Part shown: positions 45,235 through 54,500 of the stretch, piece after piece | How the letters are laid out: each line of letters begins with the position of its first letter | Numbering within the stretch: position 1 is the stretch's first letter | From: Bacteroidales bacterium | GTDB lineage: Bacteria > Bacteroidota > Bacteroidia > Bacteroidales > F082 | DNA: 64,000 bases | Assembly (NCBI GenBank): GCA_016936505.1 | Contig: JAFGXS010000024.1 | Location: 1 to 64,000, forward strand | Direction: 5' to 3' | Translations under genes and position numbers: made by a program | Notes under the pieces: model-generated | Seen by the model: only the letters and a program-made list of their open reading frames with translations | Database searches by the model: none | Told to the model about the DNA's origin: nothing

Positions 45235-45783
45235 AATCAATAATGAACTAAAATAACAAACTTTTTGAAACAATATCTAGTTTACATAAACTGTATTCAG
45301 GTTGTATTAATAGAAACAAACTTTCTTTACATGAAACTAAACCACAACAAAAATGGAAATTTGAGTGTGTAAGGGAATTTATAAGCTGATTATTTTCTGA
45401 AATACAGTACAAACTACTGATATGATTAATTTTAAATTACCAAAACTTCGTTTTTTAATCAGTGGACAATATTACAACAATTTTTGAAACGTTTGCACGA
45501 CTATTTATACACGGTTTAAATAAGTTTTCAACTATTTATAAAACTATAAAATTCTTCATCATAATTCTGAAAAAATTGTTCAAAAGAAACTGGGGGAAAT
45601 CAACAGAAGAGTGCTCTTTTAAAATCCCATTCATCTTTGCAATAAAAGACAAACAATTAAAGATTGATTTCTTTCGACCTATTTTATTTAAGGTTTCAAT
45701 ATTTTTTTAAACATTTTTTCACTTAAAGTGTTAAAAATTTGTAACTTATAAAACATCTCGATATAACTACCAATTAATTCTTC

Positions 45784-45791
45784 TATCTTTG
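45784..45791 (+). promoter_or_regulatory. candidate -7 box (TATCTTTG) for the poxB-like gene
   Basis: TATCTTTGTG, 43 nt upstream of the ATG. Confidence 0.45.
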
Positions 45792-45833
45792 TGAAAGAAT
45801 CAATAATCTATCATTTATCAAACACACCTACTT

Positions 45834-47573
45834 ATGAATGTATCTGAACAACTACTTCAAATTTTAACCCAGGAAGGAGTAAAACATATTTTTGGGGTAG
45901 CAGGCGATGCCTTAAATCCATTAATTTCTGCTATTGGAAAGCAGGAAACTATCAAATGGGTACGTTTTAAGCACGAAGGAAATGCTTCATACGCAGCTTT
46001 TGCACAAGGCGAACTAAATGGAAATATTGGTGTTTGTGCCAGCACAGTTGGACCAGGGGCACTTCATCTGATCAACGGATTATATAACGCAAAAAAAGAA
46101 CGTTCTCCTGTTTTGGCAATTACCGGACAAGTTCCTGTTCGTTATATCGGAACCAATTACCATCAGGAAGCTGATTTGCAGAAAATTTTTGATGACGTTT
46201 GTGAATATCAGGCGATTATTCGTTCTCCAGAAGAAGCACCCCGTGTGGTTCTCAGAGCACTGCGAATTGCCATAAATAAAAAGGCTGTGTGCCGGATTGA
46301 ACTACCTTCCGATGTGGCTATGATGAAGGCTCAAAGCGAAGGTTTTGTATCAAAAGTGTTCCGCTCCAAATCAGAAATAATCCCTCCCAAATCGAGTATT
46401 GAAAAAGCAGCAGATATGATTAATAGTGCTCAAAAAGTAGCCATTTTCGGTGGAGCCGGTTGTAGAAGTGCCAAGGAAGAAGTTCTGGAATTCGCAAGAA
46501 AAATTAAAGCACCAATAACCCATACACTGCGTGCATCAGATATTTTTGACCATGATACTGATCCTGTTGTAGGCTTAACCGGACTTATTGGAAACCCATC
46601 GGGCTACAAAGCAGTAATGGAGTCAGATTTATTATTAATGCTGGGAACCGACTTCCCATACGATAAATTCCTTCCCAAATCAACAGAAATTATTCAATTG
46701 GATATCAGGGAAGAAAACATAGGCAACAGAACCCCTGTAACATTGGGCTTACATGGAGACATCAAATCAACTCTTGAACTATTGGAACCGTTTTGCCATG
46801 AAAAAACCGATGATGGTTTTATGAAAGATCGGAGGAAAGAATTTTTGAACTGGAAAGATACCATTAAAAAGCAGGCAAATCCTGAACGTGCAATGGAGCC
46901 TATACATCCGCAGATTTTCACAGGAAAAGCAAGTGAATTAGCTTCTGACGAAGCCATATTTACCATTGATACCGGAACATCTGCAATCTGGGCTTCTAAT
47001 TATATGAGTTTTTACAAAAATCGTAGAATTATAGGTTCTTTCAATCATGGATCCATGGCAGTTGGCCTTCCCGCTTCCATTGGTGCACAACTGCAATTTC
47101 CTGACCGGGAAGTCTGGGCTTTAATCGGCGACGGGGCTTTCAATATGACACTCCATGATTTTTCTACAGCAGTAGAATATAATTTACCGATAAAGTTCAT
47201 TGTTTTTAATAACTCTCAATTAGGATTTGTAAAAATTGAAATGGAAGAAGCCGGTCTGGCTCCCAATCTGGATGCGCTCACAGTAAAGAACTTCAACTTT
47301 GCAGAATATGCAAAACTATTAGGCGGTGACGGGATCAGAGTTGAACATTCGAAGGACGTTGAATCTGCTATTAAGATGGCCAAACAATCAAAAAAGCCAT
47401 TCATTATCGATGCAATTGTAAATAGTGGGGAATTATCAATGCCTCCTCATATTGGTTTTAACGAGGCCCGTGGTTTTGGCATCTCAAAAGCAAAAGAAAT
47501 ATTCGAAGCCATTCAGGGTGACAAGAAACAGTGGGACAACGTAAAAAAAGAAATTGAAGGACTTTTCGATTAA
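45834..47573 (+). CDS. poxB: thiamine-pyrophosphate-dependent enzyme, pyruvate:quinone oxidoreductase (PoxB)-like
   Basis: 579 aa; VKHIFGVAGDALNPLI...RFKHEGNASYAAFAQGEL...ASTVGPGALHLINGLYNA; ThDP motif GDGAFNMTLHDFSTAVEYNLPIKFIVFNN. Confidence 0.8.
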   Translation: MNVSEQLLQILTQEGVKHIFGVAGDALNPLISAIGKQETIKWVRFKHEGNASYAAFAQGELNGNIGVCASTVGPGALHLINGLYNAKKERSPVLAITGQVPVRYIGTNYHQEADLQKIFDDVCEYQAIIRSPEEAPRVVLRALRIAINKKAVCRIELPSDVAMMKAQSEGFVSKVFRSKSEIIPPKSSIEKAADMINSAQKVAIFGGAGCRSAKEEVLEFARKIKAPITHTLRASDIFDHDTDPVVGLTGLIGNPSGYKAVMESDLLLMLGTDFPYDKFLPKSTEIIQLDIREENIGNRTPVTLGLHGDIKSTLELLEPFCHEKTDDGFMKDRRKEFLNWKDTIKKQANPERAMEPIHPQIFTGKASELASDEAIFTIDTGTSAIWASNYMSFYKNRRIIGSFNHGSMAVGLPASIGAQLQFPDREVWALIGDGAFNMTLHDFSTAVEYNLPIKFIVFNNSQLGFVKIEMEEAGLAPNLDALTVKNFNFAEYAKLLGGDGIRVEHSKDVESAIKMAKQSKKPFIIDAIVNSGELSMPPHIGFNEARGFGISKAKEIFEAIQGDKKQWDNVKKEIEGLFD

Positions 47574-47591
47574 CACTAAATACTGTAGATA

Positions 47592-49112
47592 ATGAAAGCA
47601 AAAAAAATATTTATCGCCACATCAATTATAATTCTTGCCGCAATTGCAGTGATCTACTTTTTTCTATGGAAACCTGTTTTATGGTTCATGATTTTATTCG
47701 GCCCTATAATTTTACTCGGGCTATACGATATGATCCAAAAAGAACATGCCATCAAAAGAAATTTCCCTGTTGTTGGCCATTTAAGATACATTCTTGAATC
47801 TTTTAGACCTGAAATCATGCAATATTTTGTGGAAACCGATACCGAAGGTCGTCCCATCAACAGAATAATGCGCTCTCTGGTTTATGAAAGAGCGAAAAAG
47901 GTAAACGACACCACTCCTTTTGGTACCGAGATGGATGTTTATGCTGAAGGTTACGAGTGGATGCCACATTCCATTTATGCCAAAAACTTTGGAACCATCG
48001 ATCAAAACCCAAGAATTATTGTTGGGGGACCCGACTGTAAAAAACCTTACAATGCGAGCATTCTAAACATTTCTGCAATGAGTTTTGGTGCTTTAAGTAA
48101 AAATGCAGTTATGGCCATGAATAAAGGTGCAAAAATTGGCGGATTTGCTCAAAATACAGGAGAAGGTGGATTAAGTCCTTATCATTTGAAACACGGTGGT
48201 GACATTATTTGGCAAATTGGAACAGGATATTTTGGATGCCGAACTAAAGACGGTAAGTTTTCGCCTGAATTATTCAAAGAAAAAGCTACACTTGATCAGG
48301 TTAAGATGATTGAAATTAAAATATCTCAAGGGGCAAAACCAGGTCATGGAGGAGTATTGCCGGCAAGTAAAAACACAGATGAGATTGCCAAAATCAGGTT
48401 GGTTGAACCGCATAAAGATGTTCTCTCACCGCCAATGCATTCCACCTTCAGTAATGCAAAAGAACTGACCCTGTTCATTAAACAATTACGCGATTTGTCG
48501 GAAGGAAAACCTGTAGGGTTCAAATTATGCATTGGTCAACCCGACGAATTTACCGATATCTGTGAAGCTATGCGTGAAACCGGAATTAAACCCGACTTTA
48601 TCACAGTTGACGGTGGTGAAGGAGGAACAGGTGCAGCACCTGTTGAATTTTCAAATTCTTTGGGAATGCCCCTGCGTGAAGGACTTTCTTTTGTTTATGA
48701 CACACTTATTAAATACGACTTAAAGAAAGACATCAAGCTTATTGCTTCGGGCAAAGTAATTTCTGCATTTGACATGGTAAGAACCATGGCTCTTGGAGCC
48801 GATATGTGCAACAGTGCCCGCGCTATGATGATGGCTACCGGATGTATTCAGGCACTAGAATGCAATAAAAACACCTGCCCTACAGGAGTTGCCACACAAA
48901 ACAAATCGCTAATGAAAGGACTTGTTGTTGAAGACAAAGCAGTTAGGGTAGCCAATTTCCATGAAGTCACAATTAAAAGTTTTGTGGAACTACTTGGTGC
49001 AGCTGGCATCTCAGAACACGAAGAACTTAATCGTTCACATATCTACCGCAGAATTAACGGTGGAAAAGTAAAGCGCTACGATCAAATATATCCGTATCAT
49101 CTAGCTCAGTAA
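47592..49112 (+). CDS. membrane-anchored FMN-binding glutamate synthase (GltS-domain) family protein
   Basis: N-terminal TM segments; ISAMSFGALSKNAVMAMNKGAKIGGFAQNTGEGGLSPYHL; DFITVDGGEGGTGAAP; CNKNTCPTGVATQ. Confidence 0.88.
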   Translation: MKAKKIFIATSIIILAAIAVIYFFLWKPVLWFMILFGPIILLGLYDMIQKEHAIKRNFPVVGHLRYILESFRPEIMQYFVETDTEGRPINRIMRSLVYERAKKVNDTTPFGTEMDVYAEGYEWMPHSIYAKNFGTIDQNPRIIVGGPDCKKPYNASILNISAMSFGALSKNAVMAMNKGAKIGGFAQNTGEGGLSPYHLKHGGDIIWQIGTGYFGCRTKDGKFSPELFKEKATLDQVKMIEIKISQGAKPGHGGVLPASKNTDEIAKIRLVEPHKDVLSPPMHSTFSNAKELTLFIKQLRDLSEGKPVGFKLCIGQPDEFTDICEAMRETGIKPDFITVDGGEGGTGAAPVEFSNSLGMPLREGLSFVYDTLIKYDLKKDIKLIASGKVISAFDMVRTMALGADMCNSARAMMMATGCIQALECNKNTCPTGVATQNKSLMKGLVVEDKAVRVANFHEVTIKSFVELLGAAGISEHEELNRSHIYRRINGGKVKRYDQIYPYHLAQ

Positions 49113-49127
49113 TATAATTTGTGTAAA

Positions 49128-49218
49128 AATTCGTTTCATCAAAAAAAATCCTGATTTTTGCATGCTCATCAGAAACGAATTATCTTTCAACAACTAAGTA
49201 CCTATACTTAGTTGTTGA
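49128..49218. repeat. two consecutive inverted repeats in the intergenic region before cyoE
   Basis: AATTCGTTTC (49128-49137)/GAAACGAATT (49172-49181); TCAACAACTAAGTA-CCTA-TACTTAGTTGTTGA (49187-49218), 14-bp perfect stem. Confidence 0.85.
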
Positions 49219-49231
49219 TTGCACAATTTAT

Positions 49232-50098
49232 ATGAAAAAAATATCTACACTTCTTAGTCTTCTGGCTGAACTCAACAAAGTTAGAATTACCATTGCCGTT
49301 ACTTTAACTACCTTGGCAGGTTATACTTTAGCCGCTAAAACAATCGATAGCCATATTATTTTACCCCTGATTGGTATTTTCATTACAGCCTGTGGTTCTG
49401 CTGCCTTCAATCAATTTCAGGAAAAAGACAAAGACATTCTCATGCAGAGGACAAAAAACCGTCCGCTTCCTTCAGGCAGAATTAAACCAATCTGGGTACT
49501 CATTATTGCTTTTACTGAGATTATCCTGGGAACATGGATTGTCTATATAGGCAGTAATTTTGAAGCTGCATTTTTGGCCTTTCTGGCATTTGTATGGTAC
49601 AATATTATATATACACCTTTAAAACGTGTTACTGCTTTTGCCGTGATCCCAGGTAGTGTGATTGGAGCCATTCCTCCTGTTGTAGGATGGGCAGCCGGTG
49701 GCGGTTCGCTAACTGATCCCGGATTATTTATCATTGCTTTTTTCTTTTTCATCTCACAGGTCCCCCATTTTTGGTTGCTTATGCTTAAGTACGGACAGGA
49801 ATATGTTGATGCCGGATTCCCTTCCATCACAACTACTCTAAACACGATTCAGATTAAACGGGTAACCTTTGTATGGACCATTGCCACTGCCATCAATGCT
49901 GTTTTATTGGTTGAAGCTGGTCTTTTCCAAACTTTATTTTTCAAAATGCTTGTAATTATAGGTGCACTATGGCTTGTTTTTATATTTTCAAGGCTCTTAA
50001 AAAAAGAAGAAGAACTCAAGCCTTTTCATTATTTCATGCGTCTAAATTACTTTGTATTAATTGTGATCCTATCTATGATTATAGACCCGCTGCTATAA
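49232..50098 (+). CDS. cyoE: protoheme IX farnesyltransferase (heme O synthase)
   Basis: 288 aa UbiA family; FNQFQEKDKDILMQRTKNRPLPSGRI; YTPLKRVTAFAVIPGSVIGAIPPVVGW. Confidence 0.9.
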   Translation: MKKISTLLSLLAELNKVRITIAVTLTTLAGYTLAAKTIDSHIILPLIGIFITACGSAAFNQFQEKDKDILMQRTKNRPLPSGRIKPIWVLIIAFTEIILGTWIVYIGSNFEAAFLAFLAFVWYNIIYTPLKRVTAFAVIPGSVIGAIPPVVGWAAGGGSLTDPGLFIIAFFFFISQVPHFWLLMLKYGQEYVDAGFPSITTTLNTIQIKRVTFVWTIATAINAVLLVEAGLFQTLFFKMLVIIGALWLVFIFSRLLKKEEELKPFHYFMRLNYFVLIVILSMIIDPLL

Positions 50099-50273
50099 AT
50101 TAGTTTTCAACACCTGTATAGTTGACAAGTATTAAACAGCAATTATAACACTGTATATCTGCACCGTAACCATCAAAAAATAGCCTTATTTAGAATAAAA
50201 TCAAATTAGTAGCATATGTGTGAAAATATAAATTATGTCATAAATTTGTATTCTTCACATATTTAAGTACTCA

Positions 50274-50498
50274 ATGACTAAATTATTTCGCAAAGTTTTT
50301 TTCTTTTATTACGAAGGTTTTCGAAATATGACAGTTGGTAAACGTTTATGGTTAATTATCGCCATCAAGTTGTTTATCATGTTTGCCATTTTTAAAGTCT
50401 TTTTCTTTCCTAACTTCTTAAAAACCCGCTTCCATAATGATCATCAGCGAAGCGAATATGTTTTGGAACAATTAACAACACCTAATCATAAAAATTAA
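50274..50498 (+). CDS. DUF4492-like small membrane protein adjacent to cydA
   Basis: 74 aa; FFYYEGFRNMTVGKRLWLIIAIKLFIMFAIFKVFFFPNFLKTRF; abuts cydA. Confidence 0.7.
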   Translation: MTKLFRKVFFFYYEGFRNMTVGKRLWLIIAIKLFIMFAIFKVFFFPNFLKTRFHNDHQRSEYVLEQLTTPNHKN

Positions 50499-50504
50499 TT
50501 GCAT

Positions 50505-52043
50505 ATGGAAATTTTAAACGCGGCACTTGTTGACTGGTCCCGGGCGCAATTTGCACTAACTGCAATGTTTCACTGGTTATTTGTCCCTCTAACGCTGGGA
50601 ACCAGTTTTATCATTGCAATTATGGAGACCATCTACGTTAAAACAGGAAAAGAAATCTGGAAAAGAATCACAAAGTTCTGGATGACTCTTTTTGCCATTA
50701 ACTTTGCCATTGGCGTAGCCACAGGAATTATCCTCGAATTTGAGTTTGGAACCAACTGGTCCAACTACTCATGGTTTGTTGGTGACATTTTCGGTGCTCC
50801 CCTTGCAGTTGAAGGCATTATGGCCTTTTTCATGGAGTCTACTTTTTTTGCAGTAATGTTTTTTGGCTGGAATAAAGTAAGCAAAAAATTCCACCTTATT
50901 TCAACCTGGATGGTTGCAATCGGTTCAAACCTTTCGGCTCTGTGGATATTGGTTGCCAATGCATGGATGCAGAACCCGGTAGGAATGAAGTTCAATCCGG
51001 TAACTGCCAGAAACGAAATGGTTGACTTTTGGGAAGTTTTATTCTCTCCCACAGCCATCAATAAATTCTTGCATACCGTAACATCATCTTATGTTTTATC
51101 AGCAGTATTTGTTTTAGGAGTAAGCGCATGGTTCTTATTGAAGAAAAGAAACATTGCTCTGGCTAAAAGAAGTATTGTCGTATCGTCAACCTTTGGTTTA
51201 ATAATGATTATTGTTACCATATTTAATGGCGACGAATCTGCAAGAGAGGTATACCGTACACAACCCATGAAATTTGCCTCGCTCGAGGGTTTATATTATG
51301 GTGCTCAGGCAGCTCCTCTAGTTACTTTCGGTATTTTTGATATTCACAAACCAACTATGGAAAATCAAAATCCCAAAGTATTTACCAATAAATTTGAGGT
51401 TCCTAAGCTACTCTCTTTAATGGCTACCCTCAAGCCGAATTCATACATTCCCGGAATCAATGATTTCATCAAAGGAAATGAACAATACGGCATAGTTTCC
51501 TATTTCGACCGCATTAAAATGGGCAAAGAAGCTATTGGAGCTCTTAAAGTATACCAGAAAGAAAGAGGCAAAAACGATAGTATTGCTAATGCAGCTCTGA
51601 CCACTTTTAAAGAAAATTACAAATACTTTGGTTATGGGTATTATAATGATCCATACGATCTTATTCCAAATGTTCCCTTAGTATTTTATTCATTCCATGT
51701 TATGGTCGGTTTGGGCTTCTGGTTCCTGATTCTTTTCATTCTTGGATTAGTTTTTGTTTTGAAAGACAAAGTTCAGGATAAACGATGGTTCTTACTGACA
51801 GCATTATGGACAATCCCATTAGCATGGCTGGCTTCAGAGGCCGGATGGCTTGTTAATGAAATGGGAAGACAACCATGGGTTATTCAGGATTTGATGCCAA
51901 CAACAACTGCTATTTCAAACATCAACACGACATCAGTAATGATTACTTTCTTCCTGTTTGCAGTAACATTTACAGTTCTGTTTATTGCAGAGGTTCGTAT
52001 TATGTTGAAACAAATTAAACAACTTAAAGATGGAGGACACTAA
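50505..52043 (+). CDS. cydA: cytochrome bd ubiquinol oxidase subunit I
   Basis: SRAQFALTAMFHWLFVPLTLG; GDESAREVYRTQPMKFASLEGLY (Q-loop); AGWLVNEMGRQPWVIQ. Confidence 0.96.
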   Translation: MEILNAALVDWSRAQFALTAMFHWLFVPLTLGTSFIIAIMETIYVKTGKEIWKRITKFWMTLFAINFAIGVATGIILEFEFGTNWSNYSWFVGDIFGAPLAVEGIMAFFMESTFFAVMFFGWNKVSKKFHLISTWMVAIGSNLSALWILVANAWMQNPVGMKFNPVTARNEMVDFWEVLFSPTAINKFLHTVTSSYVLSAVFVLGVSAWFLLKKRNIALAKRSIVVSSTFGLIMIIVTIFNGDESAREVYRTQPMKFASLEGLYYGAQAAPLVTFGIFDIHKPTMENQNPKVFTNKFEVPKLLSLMATLKPNSYIPGINDFIKGNEQYGIVSYFDRIKMGKEAIGALKVYQKERGKNDSIANAALTTFKENYKYFGYGYYNDPYDLIPNVPLVFYSFHVMVGLGFWFLILFILGLVFVLKDKVQDKRWFLLTALWTIPLAWLASEAGWLVNEMGRQPWVIQDLMPTTTAISNINTTSVMITFFLFAVTFTVLFIAEVRIMLKQIKQLKDGGH

Positions 52044-52045
52044 TC

Positions 52046-53203
52046 ATGTTTGAAAACTTATCATATCTTACATTACAACATTATTGGTGGGCTATTGTTG
52101 CTCTGCTAGGTGGTATTCTTGTCTTCTTACTCTTTATTCAGGGTGGACAAACATTGTTATATAAACTTGGTAAAACTGATAACGAAGTAAAAATGCTCGT
52201 TAATGCGCTGGGAAGAAAGTGGGATTTGACTTTCACAACTCTTGTTACTTTTGGTGGTGCTGCTTTTGCATCATTCCCCCTCTTTTACTCTACCAGTTTT
52301 GGTGGCGCTTACTGGGTTTGGATTATCATTCTGTTTGCTTTTATCCTTCAGGCTGTATCTTATGAATATCGTTCAAAAGCTGGAAACTTTTTAGGCAAAA
52401 AAACCTACGATGTTTTTCTTTTTATCAATGGCTTAATTGGAACCGTATTTTTGGGAACCGCTGTTGCAACTTTCTTTACAGGATCATTTTTCCATGTAAA
52501 TGAGATGCATAGCTCGTTTTGGGATACCGATTTTGGAGGACTACTTTTGGCTCTTGATTTTGGCAGATATGCTACTTACATCAACCTATCGTTAGGGTTA
52601 GCAGTATTTTTCCTTGCCAGAGTTTTAGCCAGCATGTATTTCATCAACAGCATTGATGATAAAGTAATTAATGAAAGAAGCAAGAAAGCTATTTTTGGTA
52701 ATGCCATTCCCTTCTTATTCTTCTTCCTTTTCTTCTTAATCAATGTATTGGTTATGAAAGGATTTAATTATGATCCGCAAACCGGAGTTGTTAACATGGA
52801 AGCTTATAAATACCTCCATAACTTACTGGCAATGCCTGTAGTATTGATTATTCTTTTATTGGGTGTCGTAGCAGTACTTTGGGGAATAATCAGAGGTTAT
52901 TTCTTCTATGAAAAATGCGGTTCAAAAGCCATCTGGTTCTCGGGCATTGGCACAGTTTTGACCGTTTTTGCGCTATTTCTTACAGTCGGTTACAACCATA
53001 CACCATTTTATCCTTCAGTTACTGATCTGCAAAGTTCATTAACCATTGAAAACGCTTCATCCAGTATGTACACTTTAACAGCAATGTCATACGTTTCATT
53101 ACTAGTTCCTTTTGTTTTGGCTTATATCTGGTATGCATGGTCATCCATGAACAAACAGGATATAACAGCCAAAGAAATGGAAGAAGATACACATGCGTAT
53201 TAA
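52046..53203 (+). CDS. cydB: cytochrome bd ubiquinol oxidase subunit II
   Basis: 385 aa multi-TM directly after cydA; LVNALGRKWDLTFTTLVTFGGAAFASFPLFYSTSFGGAYWVWIIILF. Confidence 0.94.
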   Translation: MFENLSYLTLQHYWWAIVALLGGILVFLLFIQGGQTLLYKLGKTDNEVKMLVNALGRKWDLTFTTLVTFGGAAFASFPLFYSTSFGGAYWVWIIILFAFILQAVSYEYRSKAGNFLGKKTYDVFLFINGLIGTVFLGTAVATFFTGSFFHVNEMHSSFWDTDFGGLLLALDFGRYATYINLSLGLAVFFLARVLASMYFINSIDDKVINERSKKAIFGNAIPFLFFFLFFLINVLVMKGFNYDPQTGVVNMEAYKYLHNLLAMPVVLIILLLGVVAVLWGIIRGYFFYEKCGSKAIWFSGIGTVLTVFALFLTVGYNHTPFYPSVTDLQSSLTIENASSSMYTLTAMSYVSLLVPFVLAYIWYAWSSMNKQDITAKEMEEDTHAY

Positions 53204-53227
53204 TTTAGAACTTAAAAAAGTATTACT

Positions 53228-53344
53228 ATGCTGAAAGAAATAATTATGTTTTTTACATGGCCCGTGATTATTTGGTTTTCATACAAAATGACCCGGGTAG
53301 CATTAAAAAAGTTTGAGAAAGTTGAAGAAGCTTCTCAAGAATAA
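53228..53344 (+). CDS. 38-aa single-TM protein downstream of cydB (CydX-like position; absent from ORF track)
   Basis: MLKEIIMFFTWPVIIWFSYKMTRVALKKFEKVEEASQE*; 25 nt after cydB stop, before the terminator. Confidence 0.65.
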   Translation: MLKEIIMFFTWPVIIWFSYKMTRVALKKFEKVEEASQE

Positions 53345-53358
53345 AAACGAAAGACTAC

Positions 53359-53390
53359 AAAAAGCCGCTGATAAATATCAGCGGCTTTTT
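53359..53390. terminator. bidirectional terminator between convergent cyd and hydrogenase operons
   Basis: AAAAAGCCGCTGAT-AAAT-ATCAGCGGCTTTTT. Confidence 0.92.
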
Positions 53391-53425
53391 TTACAAACTA
53401 CATTTATGATAAATCAAAATGCTTT

Positions 53426-54499
53426 TTAATTCCTCTTTGTAAAATGTCTCGAATTACCCTGTTCGTTATAAGCAACCTTTCCTCCTGCTCTTTGTACGAT
53501 ATTTTCAATGGACAGTTTACTATCACTAGCTTCTTCATTAATTCCGGGTTTGTTTTCGTACAAAGAATAAAGTTCCCTGTAAATTCCCGGTGTAATGTTT
53601 GGCATCAATACATTAGCACCGGCATGCAGCGCCATTTCACGTCCACCATTCACCAAAGATTGCATGGCCGTTGTGGAAGCTATATTGATGTCTTTCATCA
53701 TTATTCTTAAGATAGCAATCATCTTTAAGGTCCAGTCCAGACGCTGTTTTTTGGATGGGAGGCTTTCATGATATTGATAAAACAGAGTATCGACATGTTC
53801 AATATAAGGCCCCATGCCACACATATCAATATCCAAATCACGCATAAAAAGTAAATCATCAGCAAGGTTTTCCAAAGTTTGAAAGGGAGCACCAATCATG
53901 ACACCTGTGCCCGTTTGATAGCCACATTGTTTTAAATCATGAAGTGCTTGTAACCTTTTTTCATAACTATGCTTTGAATTGTTGGGATGTAGCTTTTGGT
54001 ACAGATTTTTGCCCGATGCTTCAATCCTGAGCAAATAGCGGATGGCACCGGCATCTTTCCATTGCTGATATACTTCTTTGGTTTGTTCTCCGCACGATAA
54101 GGTAACCCCTAGTGTTCCTTCACCGATATGCTCAATTCTTTGTAAAACATGGGAAATACCTTCTGTAAATTCTTCACTTTGCAGCTCACCACTTTGAATC
54201 ACAATAGAACCTAAATTATTTGCAACAGCAAAGCGAATAGCCCGATCGACTTCTTCGTCACTCAGCATAAAACGCTTCACATTTTTATTGGCTGCCCGAA
54301 TGCCACAGTAATAGCAATTTTTATTACATCTATTGGAAAGCTCTATTAGTCCGCGCAAATGAACTTTATTCCCAATATATTTTGCTTTTATTTGAGCCGC
54401 TTTGTTCAGAATCAAATCCGTTTGTTTACTATTTAATAATTCTACAAGTGACTCTTTATCTAAACGTTCTTCTTTCAATATTAATGCTACAGAAGACAT
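53426..54499 (-). CDS. hydE: [FeFe] hydrogenase H-cluster radical SAM maturase HydE
   Basis: IELSNRCNKNCYYCGIRAANKNVKRFMLSDEEV radical SAM motif; next to hydF and hydG. Confidence 0.95.
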   Translation of the reverse strand: MSSVALILKEERLDKESLVELLNSKQTDLILNKAAQIKAKYIGNKVHLRGLIELSNRCNKNCYYCGIRAANKNVKRFMLSDEEVDRAIRFAVANNLGSIVIQSGELQSEEFTEGISHVLQRIEHIGEGTLGVTLSCGEQTKEVYQQWKDAGAIRYLLRIEASGKNLYQKLHPNNSKHSYEKRLQALHDLKQCGYQTGTGVMIGAPFQTLENLADDLLFMRDLDIDMCGMGPYIEHVDTLFYQYHESLPSKKQRLDWTLKMIAILRIMMKDINIASTTAMQSLVNGGREMALHAGANVLMPNITPGIYRELYSLYENKPGINEEASDSKLSIENIVQRAGGKVAYNEQGNSRHFTKRN

Positions 54500-54500
54500 A

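Noticed and set aside
45462-45710. 82-aa plus-strand ORF in the cyoA-poxB intergenic region
   Set aside because: AT-rich, low-complexity Phe/Ile/Lys translation, no recognised motif, and followed by a separate promoter-like site; insufficient support.
53228-53344. Calling the small ORF cydX outright
   Set aside because: Position and topology fit but sequence does not resemble E. coli CydX; function left open.
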